A DNA stretch of 64,000 nt. It comes from Aldrovandia affinis (taxonomy: Eukaryota > Chordata > Actinopteri > Notacanthiformes > Halosauridae). The notes beneath the pieces are model-generated. The model was not told the DNA's origin, ran no database searches, and worked only from the letters and a program-made list of their open reading frames with translations. The stretch covers positions 2,711,001-2,775,000 of the forward strand of contig JAINUG010000026.1 of assembly GCA_029706075.1 (NCBI GenBank). Reading direction: 5' to 3'. The translations under genes and the position numbers were made by a program. Within the stretch, counting starts at the first letter, position 1. Every line of letters starts with the position of its first letter. Below, in pieces: positions 22,080 through 32,765 of the stretch.

Positions 22080-22420
22080 GTGGCAGTGTAGTATAACGGT
22101 GTGTTTAAGCAACAAAAAAAACCCCACAAACGTATTTCCCTGTGTTACAGGTACAATGTGCAGCTGCCAGCAATGCTGTCTATTGCAGTGTTACTACACT
22201 GATCTCTTGCACTAACCATGATTAATCTTACCATGTATAAATGCACTTTTTGTAAGTCGCTTTGGTAAAAGCGTCTGCTAAATGCCTAAACTGTAATGTA
22301 AGGTACTTAACCTGCATTGTTTCAGTAAATCCAGCAGTATAAATGGATTGTATGTAAGAAATGTACAAACCCTGTAAGTTGCCCTGGATAAGAGTGTCTG
22401 CTACACGACTTAAATGTAAA
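22080..22420 (+). repeat. SINE relics with fish-type 3' tails
   Basis: Two copies of the tail motif: TTGTAAGTCGCTTTGGTAAA with GCGTCTGCTAAATG at about 22247-22290, and GTAAGTTGCCCTGGATAAGA with GTGTCTGC at about 22373-22400. They lie in the grk1 last intron. Confidence 0.65.
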
Positions 22421-22679
22421 TGGAATCAGGGTAGATGGTACGGATGTGACTGCAACAATTTAATTTATATGGTTTAATTGGTTGTTGTTACCTCCATGTT
22501 AATGTACCATGAAGAATAAGGCAATGATAAGGTGATGCCGTTTCAATAATAATGTGGTACTTTACCTTTATGAATCGATAAAAACTACCATTGCACATAT
22601 TTTACAAGAGGCAGAGATGATACCTGAAACTTTTATGAATAACTCAGTTAATCTCTTGTGTCTCAGTAAAAGGAGACTC

Positions 22680-22990
22680 TGGGGATTTGATTGAGGTTCA
22701 CATTTTATGGTGTTAATAAAATGATTAAAGCTATTTCAGATAAAATTCTGTCAGCAAGAACAAGGGGGCATAGCTTGAAATTAGTTAAAGATACATTTCA
22801 TATTGATGCTACAAAGTATTTTGTCACACAGAGTTATTAATGCATGGAATAGCTAACTAGACTCATAGTGGAAGCAGTGACGTTTGGCGACAAGGCTTGA
22901 CATGGTGTTAGATACTCTCTAGACTGTAGGAAAATGATGAACCCAGATGGGCTGAATGGCCTGTTATCATCAATTTTGATGTTCTTATGT
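22680..22990 (+). repeat. LINE 3' end relic
   Basis: Contains a degraded VINAWN motif (RT C-terminal region, about 22825) and the ending GGGCTGAATGGCCTGTTATC with GATGTTCTTATGT, typical of CR1/L2-like 3' ends. Stops throughout. Confidence 0.6.
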
Positions 22991-23146
22991 GTGCATAGAC
23001 AGGTGTCACAGGTGATTGAGGACAGATATCAGTGAGTGCAGGTTGGAGTGAGGTTATGTGGCACAGGTGGGCGCAGAAACAGATAAAGTTGCATATGAGT
23101 GTGGATAGATGGTTAAGGTGTGGGAGGACAGGTGTTCTTCCGCACC

Positions 23147-23605
23147 GTGCAATCTTCCGCAAGACTCCAGACCCACCTTTTCAGACTCCACTGCCACTGA
23201 ATTCTGTACATCTAGCCAACTGTCATCACCACTGCTTATGTTATTACTGCTTTTTGTATATGTATACTTGTTTAAAACTTCCTATTTAAAAAAAGTATTT
23301 CCTTCCTGGTGTGACAGGTATGGTATGCAGCTGCCAACAACGATTGTTTATCGCTGTATTACTTATTATTATTATAATGTACTTATTATTAAATGTCCTC
23401 ATTAAAAAAATATAATAATAATAATAATTACTAACCTTTTCCTTCCCAGTGTTACAGGTATGGTATGCAGCTGCCTACAACGATGTCTATCGCTGTATTA
23501 CTGCACTGATCTCTTGCGCGAACAATGATTGATCATACCATGTATTAATGCACATCTTGTAAGTCACTCTGGATAAGAACATCACCTAAATTCTTAAAAT
23601 GTAAA
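23147..23605 (+). repeat. LINE 3' end relic, same family as 54507-55100
   Basis: Begins ATCTTCCGCAAGACTCCAGA and includes CAGACTCCACTGCCACTGAA and GTGTTACAGGTATGGTATGC. It ends with CATCTTGTAAGTCACTCTGG, which also occurs in the copy at 54.8-55.1 kb. Partly duplicated (the GTATGGTATGCAGCTGCC block occurs twice). Confidence 0.65.
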
Positions 23606-23626
23606 TGTAAAATGTGTTAATAGTAC

Positions 23627-23828
23627 CTGCAGCTAATTTCCTCCAGTTGATGCTGATGAAAAAGGGGTGCACTCGCAGGTTGTCACAGCTCCCGTTCTTA
23701 AAGCCCAGCCTCTTGTCCACCTCCTTGGCCAGTAGCCCTTCACAGAAGGACTTAGTAACCTCGCTAAACTTCTCTGGGTAGGTCACTGGTTCATTTATGA
23801 TGCGCTTCTTCAAATCCTTGGTCTCTAC
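23627..23828 (-). pseudogene. grk1: grk1 C-lobe exon, open frame
   Basis: Encodes VETKDLKKRIINEPVTYPEK, then KEVDKRLGFKNGSCDNLRVH and INWRKLAAG, with good splice signals on both sides (GTGCAG and GCAG|GTACTA). No damage visible. Confidence 0.9.
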
Positions 23829-24021
23829 CTGCACAGTTCAAAACCATGTCAGCCCTGAGGTTCTATCTGCTCACATTAGTCCAGAGATCCAATTTATACA
23901 ATTCACCACTACCTCACAAACTATTTAATTTATGCCATGTTTTCAAATTTAATGATGATGTTTAATGTTCAATTCTGGGTGTACCTTTGCTTATGTACTG
24001 CAGTATTTTTGTCCTAATATA

Positions 24022-25244
24022 CACTGCCCGTCCCCCAAAAAAAGTCACACACTCTAATATTTCGCTGGACCGCCTTTAGCTTTGATTACGGCACGCATTC
24101 GCCGTGGCATCGTTTCGATAAGCTTCTGCAATGTCACAACATTTATTTCCGTCCAGAGTTGCATACATTTTTCACCAAGATCTTGTATTGATGATGGGAG
24201 AGTCGGACCGCTGCGCAAAGTCTTCTCCAACACATCCCAAAGATTCTCAATGGTGTTAAGGTCTGGACTCTGTGGTGGCCAATCCATGTGTGAAAATGAT
24301 GTCTCATGCTCCCTGAACCACTCTTTCACAATTTGAGCCCGATGAATCGTGGTATTATCATCTTGGAATATGCCCGTGCCATCAGGGAAGAAAAAATCCA
24401 TTGATGGAAAAACCTGGTCATTCAGTATATTCTTTGGGCACATAACGTTGCTGAACCTAGACCTGACCAAGTGCAGCAACCCCAGATCATAACACTGCCC
24501 CCACAGGCTTGTACCGTAGGCACTAAGCATGATGGGTGCATCACTTCTTCCGCCTCTCTTCTTACCCTGATGCGCCCATCACTCTGGAACAGGGTAAATC
24601 TGGACTCATCAGACCACATGACCTTCTTCCATTGCTCCAGAGTCCAATCTTTATGCTCCCTAGCAAATTGAAGCCTTTTTTCCCGATTAGCCTCACTGAC
24701 AAGTGGTTTTCTTAAGGCTACACAGCTGTTTAGTCCCAATCCCTTGAGTTCCCTTCGCATTGTGCGTGTGGAAATGCTCGTACTTTCACTATTAAACATA
24801 GCTGTGAGTTCTACTATTGATTTTTTACGATATGATTTCACCAAACATTTAAGTGATCGCCGATCACAATAATTCAAGATTTTTTTCCGACCACATTTCT
24901 TCCTCGAAGATGATGGTTCACCACTATCGTTCCAGGTTTTAATAATGCGTTGGACAGTTCTTAACCCAATTTTAGTAGTTTCAGCAATCTCCTTAGTTGT
25001 TTTCTTTGCTTGATGCAGGCCAATAATTTGACCCTTCTGAAAAAGATTAACATCTTTTCCACGACCACAGGATATGTCTTCCGACATGGTTGTTTAAGAA
25101 ATGAGAAGCTACTCACTGCATCAGTTAGGGTTAAATAACTTGTTGCCAGCTAAAACATATTAATCACTGCAGTAATTATCCAATTATCCAATCCTCTTAC
25201 CTATTTGCTTAGTTAAATCCAGGTGGTTTTTTGGCCAGGCAGTG
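24022..25244 (-). mobile_element. Tc1-like transposon with broken transposase
   Basis: Flanked by TA on both sides; ends CACTGCCCGTCCCCCAAAAA and (inverted) CACTGCCTGGCCAAAAAA. The transposase reads on the minus strand from 25087. It has a helix-turn-helix start, [38 protein letters not shown] (first catalytic Asp), [27 protein letters not shown] (second Asp), [15 protein letters not shown] (third acid) and the end [11 protein letters not shown] frameshift near 24440 splits it. It lies in a grk1 intron. Confidence 0.9.
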
Positions 25245-25529
25245 TATATGGCAAGTCCATTTCAAAATCAGTTGACCATTCTTAACTCGACTGTGCAAAG
25301 TGGAGCATATCGGTTTGATTTCCACCAACTGAAATGGAAAGCCAGTAAGACCAGTCCTATGAGACAACAAATCTCATGCAAAGTTCTGTGATGTTTGGGG
25401 GGCTCTTAACTGCAACTGTCATACATGTCCTGTGGATGGTTACTGGCACTTGCTCACCCGACCAGCTCCAGCAGGTGAACAGAAAAGCACTTAGACAAAC
25501 AGGATAGGGAGTAGAGAGGAATTGGTCAC

Positions 25530-25654
25530 CTTCTCCCCTCTCGTTCTGAAGGGACCTTTGGCTGCTATCATCTCATACAGGGTGACTCCCAGGGTGAAGT
25601 AATCCACAGAATAATCATACTCTTCACCTTTCAGCAGCTCTGGGGCCATGAAAC
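25530..25654 (-). pseudogene. grk1: grk1 kinase large-lobe exon (APE region)
   Basis: Encodes [19 protein letters not shown], then [20 protein letters not shown], matching the GRK1 APE and following helices. Acceptor TGCCAG, donor AAG|GTGACC. Open frame. Confidence 0.9.
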
Positions 25655-25674
25655 CTGGCAGCACAAGGGGTTAG

Positions 25675-25867
25675 AGTCAGCCTTTATCACCCCAAGACAG
25701 CATCACATCAAGCTCTACTTCTGTCTGTGACAGTTGGAGTTGTTACGGTCAGCCTCTATCCTCCTGTCTAACTTTCAAGCACAGCTGATTGTCAGGAAGG
25801 TCTTTTTTTTGCCAAAAAATAAATAAATTGTCAGTCAGGTGTGAGGGACCAAAGGGCTGTGACAGAC
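25675..25867. other. grk1 intron between the activation-segment and APE exons
   Basis: Short intron; nothing else recognised. Its 5' end is the damaged donor described for 25868-25950. Confidence 0.5.
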
Positions 25868-25950
25868 AGGAGTTCCAGCATAGCCTTCGACCTTGAACTG
25901 GTCGTCCTTCAGCACAACCGCTAGCCCAAGGTCAGAGATACGTACATTAC
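25868..25950 (-). pseudogene. grk1: grk1 activation-segment exon with damaged donor
   Basis: Encodes [16 protein letters not shown] and GYAGTP. The next exon begins GT-TTC-ATG and needs a G from this one, so CCTG|GT is expected. The sequence reads CCTGTCTGTC, one base short. Use of the only GT (CCT|GTCTGT) would shift the frame. The DLG metal-binding motif itself is intact. Confidence 0.8.
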
Positions 25951-26121
25951 CTTAGTACAAATATCACACAAATGTCAAACAGACATCACACAAATATCAG
26001 GAGGGATGCATGTGTTCCCTCTAAATTAATATTAGGGAGTGAAGCTGCTAACACTGATGGAGTATTGAGTCTGGCTGTATTCACCAACCTTAGGTTTCAA
26101 AGGCTCTGGAGGGTCTCTGAT

Positions 26122-26130
26122 CGTGTATGT

Positions 26131-26187
<57 letters not shown>

Positions 26188-26190
26188 CGC
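26122..26190. repeat. (TG)n microsatellite beside a grk1 donor
   Basis: About 30 TG units with minor interruptions (TGTGTTTGTG, then GTGCGTGCGCGTG), ending about 10 bases from the donor of the catalytic-loop exon. Confidence 0.95.
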
Positions 26191-26200
26191 GTGTGCTTAC

Positions 26201-26320
26201 CTTCATTGTCCAGCAGCACATTCTCTGGTTTCAAATCTCTGTAGATTATTCTCTTTTGGTGAAGGTGCTCCATGCCATTGATGATCTGGGCGGAATAGTA
26301 ACAGGCTCGAGGCTCGGCAC
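26201..26320 (-). pseudogene. grk1: grk1 catalytic-loop exon, open frame
   Basis: Encodes [20 protein letters not shown] and [18 protein letters not shown], the catalytic loop. Donor GAAG|GTAAG lies next to a long (TG)n tract; acceptor GGCAG. No damage visible. Confidence 0.9.
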
Positions 26321-26756
26321 CTGCCATGAACATGCAACTTACAGTACCACACACATCTGATTATAAGAATACAACTGACCTCAGGTCTAAATCTAATATA
26401 CAGAAGCCTTTACATTCTCAGATAAAAGATGGCAAGTTCAAATAAAAATCACTATTAGGATCATTTTCTGGACCAAGTTTTTTCATAATGTATCCTACAG
26501 CTCAGATTAGAAACAGAATAAACAATGACTGTTTCAATTAAACAACTGCCTGTTCAAAGCTGGACAGCATAGTTTACATTTTCAGTGAGATATTACTAAC
26601 CATAGGGAGGGAATTGTCTGGGATCACAGAGAAAAAGGGGGTTATTTTTATTCTATGTGTAATTGCAATATTTTAAATGTAGGTTATAAAGAACTTTTTA
26701 GGTATTCAAATGCATTATTTTACATTCTAAGAATTTATATCAAGCTGTTTTTTTTT

Positions 26757-26945
26757 TTAACTCTTCAATTAGCCTAACGTGCATGTCTTTGGACTGTGGA
26801 AGGAAACCGGAGTACTCAGAGGAAACCCCTGTGGACACAGGGAGAACATGCAAATTCCACGCAGAAAGGCAGCGGCCAGGATTTGAACCCAGGACCTTCT
26901 TATTGTGCGGCGACAGTGCTATCCACTGTCCCACCGTGCCGCCCC
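26757..26945 (-). mobile_element. tRNA-related SINE-like retroposon, 3' truncated
   Basis: Inverted relative of 17741-18107: the minus strand begins GGCGGCACGGTGGGACAGTG, has GGTTCAAATCC (B box), and stops after the GTCCAAAGACATGCACG block in a run of A. Confidence 0.8.
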
Positions 26946-27772
26946 AACTAGGAAATAAACATCAATAACAAATATGTATAATAATGGACAGAAATAATAT
27001 CCATAATGGATATTTAGATTTGCTAGTGATCAGTAGCAGATCACCTGCTGAGACACAAGAACTGTTTTTATGCAAACTTCTGGAGTACATTTCCAAGTGG
27101 GTGAACTAATTGCAGAGCCAGTAACCTTACTTCATATTGTGTTAGGAAGTTGAAAATAGCAGGAGCCTTATGTACATACACTAGTGGGCCAGATGCAAGA
27201 ACTACTTTTACGCACAAATTCGTTCGTAATTCACTCTGCGAGTGATTTACGAGAATTTGCCGCGTTCACCAATTTTCTCGTATTTCGAATTTTCTCTTAG
27301 GTACAAACAAGATTTACGAGTGGTCCAGAGCTGTCGTATGAGTCATACGTACAATTTGCCTGCCGTTCTCCAAAGCAAAACAACTTTGTTTTTGACTAAT
27401 GGATTGTGTCTATTTCGTTACTTAGAAGAACTGTTGAGTTTGAATATATAAATTACATGATAAATGATAGAATTCATAATGTATAATCATTTTGAGAGTA
27501 TCCTGTTTGACAATTGTAGGCCTATATTTGACTGTTTTCTTTTGAAATTGTAGGATAATATCATTCATAATTCATTAATATAATTATATCATTATCATTC
27601 GTTTCAATTGTGGCTATTGAGGTTATGGTATAATACTACAATATCAATATAAACATCTCAAACTGCAAAATGACTTAAATGGCACACTAATTGGTCCCTG
27701 CATATAAGGCCGACGGGAAGTGTTACCATGCGCAACGTCATGGCTTACCTGCTTCTTTTGGATGCCCTAGAG

Positions 27773-28455
27773 CAGGGGTGTCCAAACTACGGCCCGCGGG
27801 CCAACTGTGGCCCGTGGTCCATTTTTAATTGGCCCGCAGCAAATTCTAAAAATATAATGGAATATGGCCCACACATGAAACTTGCACTTGACTGTATTGT
27901 ACTTCTTAGTTTTAACACTAGGTGGAGTCTTCCCACTGAGTGCAACGCTGTTCCCATTATAGGTGAGTTAAAAATATATTACACAGTATTCATGTGTTCA
28001 CAAGCCCAATTACTTAATAAATTCAGTCAATTAAAGTTGATAACATTTTCTAACAAACGTTAGTTGATGTGTTAACAACCCCAATAACTTATTGCATAAC
28101 TAGCTTAAATATACCCATCCCCTTGTCCCCTTATTTCCCCCTCTTTATACAGGGCTGTGAAGGGGGATCACCATCCTGACTAAGAAGCAATCTGAGGCTG
28201 CTGTTTTGAGAATGAGCTGCCAACCCTTTTTTGTAACAAAATAAATGAAAATCCATTAATGGAAAGTTGTGATGTAGGCTGTTTTTTTCTTTAAGCATAT
28301 TCGATTATCAAGCATAATTTACCTACATTTGATTGATTTTGTTAACTTTAATACACTTGAGGTGAGGCGATATACCTCACCTCTAGTGAGTGGCTCAGCC
28401 TTTCGTATATTTTTCTGTATGTGGCCCTCAGTGAAAAAAGGTTTGGACACCCCTG
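27773..28455. mobile_element. hAT-type element with perfect 8-bp target duplication
   Basis: Inverted ends CAGGGGTGTCCAAAC and GTTTGGACACCCCTG; flanked exactly by CCCTAGAG at 27765-27772 and 28456-28463. The interior has no transposase. It interrupts the Harbinger reading frame. Confidence 0.95.
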
Positions 28456-28953
28456 CCCTAGAGCGTCAGGCCCTTGGAAGAGAGCGCGTCTTTAGAGAGA
28501 GCGCTGATCTATTTGCAGAGACAGTTGAATGACTAGTGTCACGTTTTCGGTTACCACGGGCTGTGCTTCTACATATATGTACGTTGTTGGAGCCACAACT
28601 CAGCAGACAGACACGCCGATCCAACCCTATTCCACCACATCTCCAAGTACTAACCACCCTCAGATTCCTGCCCGCAGGAACGTTCCAAAGGGAGATAGGG
28701 GACAGATCGGGGACAGATCGGGGGTATCCCAGTCTTCTGTGAGTCGTGCGTTCCCCCCAGTCATCAAAGCCCTCATCAGACTATCACCCAGGTACATCAA
28801 ATTCCCATACACCGCCGTCCAACAAGTACAGATCAAGAGGGACTTTCATGCCATCGCTGGACTACCCAACACACGTACGCATTAAAGCGCTGTCCCCTGA
28901 CCCATTCCCCTTCCTCAATCACAAGCAGTATCACTCCATTAACATCCAACTTA

Positions 28954-30202
28954 CACTATATGGCCAAAAGTCAGTGGACACCCCTACTAATTATTGAGTT
29001 CAGGTGTTTCAGCCACACCCATTGCCAACAGGTGCATAAAATACAGCACATAGCCATGAAATCTCCACAGACAAACATTTAGAATTCAGAATAGTTCGTA
29101 AAGAGCTCAGTGACTTTAAACGCAGCACTGTCATAGGATGCTACCTTTGCCACAAGTCAGTTTGTGAAATTTCTGCCCTACTAGATGTGCCCCGGTCAAC
29201 TGTAAGTGCTATTATTGTTAAGTGGAAGCGCCTAGGAGCAACAACAGCTCGGCCACAAAGTGGTAGACCACGCAAACTCACAGAGCAGGGGCGACGAGTG
29301 CTGAAGCGCATAGCGCGTAAAAATCGCCTATCATCTGCTGCATCACTCACTACAGAGTACCAAACTGCCTCTGGAAGCACCATCAGCACAAGAACTGTGC
29401 GTCGGGAGCTTCATGGAATGGGTTTCCATGGCTGAGCAGCTGCACACAAGCCTCACATCACCATGCGCAGTGCCAAGCGTCGGCTGGAGTGGTGTAAAGC
29501 ACGCCACCACTGGACTCTGGAGCAGTGGAAACGTGTTCTTTGGAGTGATGAATCACGCTTCACTATCTGGCAGTCTGATGGACGAATCTGGGTTTGGCGG
29601 ATGCCAGAAGAACGCTACCTTCCGGAATGCATAGTGCCTACTGTAAAGTTTGGTGGAGGAGGGATAATGGTCTGGGGCTGTTTCTCAGGGTTTGGGATAG
29701 GCCCCTTAGTTCCAGTGAAGGGTATTCTTAATGCTACAGGATACGAAGACATCTTAGCCAATTGGGTGCTTCCAACTTTGTGGCAACAGTATGGGGAAGG
29801 CCCTTTGCTGTTCCAGCATGACTGTGCCCCTGTGCACAAAACGAGGTCCATAAAGACATGGTTAGACGAGTTTGGTGTGGAGGAACTCGATTGGCCTGCA
29901 CAGAGCCCTGACCTCAACCCCATTGAACACCTTTGGGAGGAATTAGAACACCGATTGCGAGCCAGGCCTTCTCGTCCAACATCAGTGCCTGACCTCACAG
30001 ATGCTCTTTTGGCTGAATGGGCACAAATTCCCACAGACACACTCCAAAATCTTGAGGAAAGCCTTCCCAGAAGAGTGGCAGCTGTCATAGCCACAAAGGG
30101 GGGTCCAACTCCATATTAATGCCCATGGTTTTAGAATGGGATGTCCAACAAGCACATATAGGTGTGATGGTCAGGTGTCCACTGACTTTTGGCCATATAG
30201 TG
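28954..30202 (+). mobile_element. Tc1-like transposon, nearly intact
   Basis: Ends CACTATATGGCCAAAAGTCA and its inverted copy TGACTTTTGGCCATATAGTG, each flanked by TA (28952-28953 and 30203-30204). Length 1249 bases. It is inserted in the Harbinger transposase frame. Confidence 0.95.
29106..30119 (+). pseudogene. Tc1-like transposase with one internal stop
   Basis: Reads ELSDFKRSTVIGC, the paired-type DNA-binding region VPRSTVSAIIVKWKRLG and PQSGRPRKLTEQGRR, then STRTVRRELHGMGFHG. A TGA (29433-29435) follows, most simply a decayed CGA. Past it the frame stays open to 30119: [20 protein letters not shown] (first Asp), [35 protein letters not shown] (second Asp), [16 protein letters not shown] (third acid) and ATKGGPTPY. 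No clear ATG in this frame is visible near the 5' end. Younger than the surrounding elements. Confidence 0.88.
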
Positions 30203-31299
30203 TATATCAGATGCTAAATACAACCTGCTGAATGTCATTGCTCAATGGCCTGGGGGAGCGCACGACTCCTTTATGGTGCAAAACAGTGGAATTGAGACAC
30301 GTCTTGCACAAGGTGCTCATGGAGATGGGTGGCTTATTGGTAAGTGACTGATCAACTGTTATTTTCCGCCATGCAAACAGACTATTTTCATTTAATTGAA
30401 ATTCACTATTTTCTCCAAGTGGAGGTTATACCATAGCTCCCTGGCTCATGACACCTCTAGTGAACCCACAGAACAGACAGGAGCGCGCTTACAACAAGCG
30501 TCATACACACACCCGTTCCGTGGTGGAGCGCACAATTGGGGTTCTGAAGGCCAGGTGGATGTGCCTTGACACATCTGATGGCAAGCTGCTCTACACCCCA
30601 GAGAAGGCATGTAAAATCACTTTTGCATGTTGTGTTTTGCACAACATTGCAATAAATGAGGGCGTTCCATTGCTGGATCCAGCACCTGCAGAGGACATGC
30701 CAGTTGACCCCCCACTAGGACCAAACCATCTAGATGGCATACGAATTAGACAACAACTAATTGCATGACTTTGAGGTATGCTCTACTTTATAAAAATAAA
30801 TAAACAAGCTTATTTAGGCAAAGTATTTATTGTTTATTTAACACGTCAGCTATGCTTGCATTAACTGCATTAATTATTTCACACTCCTTGGTTTTAACAC
30901 TCCTTAATTCCACTGTTGACACTCTTAAATAGTATGTGCTTTTGGTTACTTATTTCAGATAGTAGTACTTCAATCTCCAAGCTCGTGAAGTTTTTCTTCT
31001 TGGTTTTGTTCAGTGCCATTGTTATGAATGACTTTCCTATGAAAATGGGGCGGGACGCCTAACCTTATATAGCATTATTGGGGCGTTAATTATGCTAATT
31101 CACAAATCACATGAACGCGCACTCATTTAAGAAGACGTGGCATTCAGCATGTTTACGCTGTCATTTACGGCAGTTTTCTGAAGTTACGAGCGTTTGCTGA
31201 ATCTGACGTGAAACACTCGTAGAAGCCACCTCACGAAAAAAAAATACGAAAATGTTCTTGCATGAGGCCCAGTGTCTGGAGTATATACATGCTCAGCAT

Positions 31300-31740
31300 A
31301 TGGGATAAACATAAGAACATGTATTAAGAACAAGAATGCATAGAACAGGCCGTCCAGCCAATCTAGGCTTGTCATTTCCTAGACTAAACAATATTCAGTT
31401 CTGCATCAAACATGGACCTCAATACCCCAAGTGTTTCTGCCTCAACTACTTCAGCTGGTAAGCTGTTCGGGGTATTGAGAAATACATTTCTGATATCTGT
31501 GCAGAATTAGCCTTTTAACTCATTTCCACCTGTACCCTCTTGTTCTGCTAACCAAACTTATCTTAAAAAATATTTCATATTTCACTTTGTTAATCCCTTT
31601 AATGAATTTAAAAACGTCAATCAAATCCCCCTTAGTCTCTGTTTGCTAAACTCGAATAGATTAAGCATCTTAAATCTTTCCTCATAACTTTTACCTTTCA
31701 TACCAGGTACCATTTTAGTTGCCCTTCCCTTACTAACTCA
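31300..31740 (-). repeat. LINE 3' region relic (CR1/L3-like)
   Basis: The minus strand reads SYEERFKMLNLFEFSKQRLR, GDLIDVFKFIKG and later a degraded RT C-terminal end with many stops. Typical of the region after the RT domain in CR1-like LINEs. Confidence 0.65.
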
Positions 31741-31788
31741 ATGTACACACTCAATATAAACAAAATAATGGAAATACCAAACAATATA

Positions 31789-32734
31789 TGAAAAAAAGGG
31801 AGAAGCTAAATAACATATAATGTTGAATGAAAACCCTTAATGCTGGTTATAGACCGGTGGCAACCGCTACAGGACGTTCGATCAGAACAGGCAGGAGAAG
31901 AATGTCCAGTTTAAGTTGGTTTAATTTAGAATTCCATATACACACATCACACACTTTTACACCACTCTAGAAATGAGCTCCAGAATTACTTGTTTCCTGA
32001 TACTTAAACCATTTATGAATCTGATATAATTCCAATGTATCCAAATATCTTTAGTGAACTGTATAGATCCAGTATTATATGTGGTTCTAAAGAAAAGGGG
32101 GAAAATACAGCATTGCTATAATACAACTGGACTTAAATGCATGCTATAGATGGTAAGTATGAACAATACAGAGTAACACAACAGCAGAGGGGAAAATGCC
32201 ACTTCACTGTTGCAATGGGCTAGCAAGCTAACATGCATATGAACCTAGAAAAGCTAGGAATGTGCTCCAATATGCAGTACAACAGAGTATATGCATCTAC
32301 ATGATGTAACAATAGTAGCCAATAGCAAAACACCAATAGAAAAAGATATAGCAGTTACGAAATATATGTTAATATATACTGATTAGCTAGCGGATGCTAA
32401 TGCTAATACCAGAGCTAGCATACAAACAACTACTAACAAGAAATAGACAACTTACAGACAAGCAAGACAGGCAAGAAACAACTATAGAGGCACTTATAGT
32501 TAGCTGAATGCACAAATAACGATGTATGGCAGTACAGTCCACAGGAAGGAGTTCAATAGCCTAAAGGTAAGTGTCCATCAAGATAGAGAGGCACACACAC
32601 TATAAGCTAAAATTGAATTAGCTCTGCAGATCACCTAAGTGTTTGAGTCCTTCACTAAAGGGAAGCTAGAGTTGCCTGACTAAAATGACCAGTAGGGGAC
32701 TCTGTAGAGCTGTCTAAAGCTGGCCTTTTTTACA
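31789..32734 (-). repeat. BEL 3' LTR (946 bases)
   Basis: The part from about 32308 onward is repeated at 34637-35060 (AGATATAGCAGTTACGAAAT, GGATGCTAATGCTAATACC). Starts TG, ends CA. Confidence 0.85.
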
Positions 32735-32765
32735 GCCGCCACCAAATGTGTTGCACAGATTTACC

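Larger units (their letters stand above)
27728..30768 (+). pseudogene. HARBI1-like Harbinger transposase, interrupted
   Basis: Starts near 27728-27740 (MAYLLLLDALE). It is interrupted by the MITE at 27773-28455, resumes at 28464 (QALGRERVFRESADLFAE), and meets TGA at 28530-28532 before SRFRLPRAVLLHICTLLEPQ. A small tandem duplication and frame change lie near 28700. The frame is interrupted again by the Tc1 at 28954-30202, resumes at 30205 (SDAKYNLLNVIAQWPGGAHD, a transposase motif), and after an apparent 70-90-base intron from 30341 runs through APWLMTPLVNP, RSVVERTIGVLKARW and CCVLHNIAIN to a stop at 30768. Clearly dead. The family uses an RNase H-like DDE nuclease. Confidence 0.85.
27186..31270 (+). 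mobile_element. Harbinger transposon carrying two nested insertions
   Basis: The left end is GGGCCAGATGCAAGAAC; the right end, inverted, is GGGCCTCATGCAAGAAC. Both are flanked by AGT (27183-27185 and 31271-31273), a 3-bp target duplication as expected for Harbinger. It carries a HARBI1-like transposase, broken by a hAT MITE at 27773 and a Tc1 at 28954. It sits in a grk1 intron. Confidence 0.88.

Noticed and set aside
26097-26360. ORFs of alternating Cys-Val or Thr-His
   Set aside because: Produced by the (TG)n microsatellite beside the grk1 exon.
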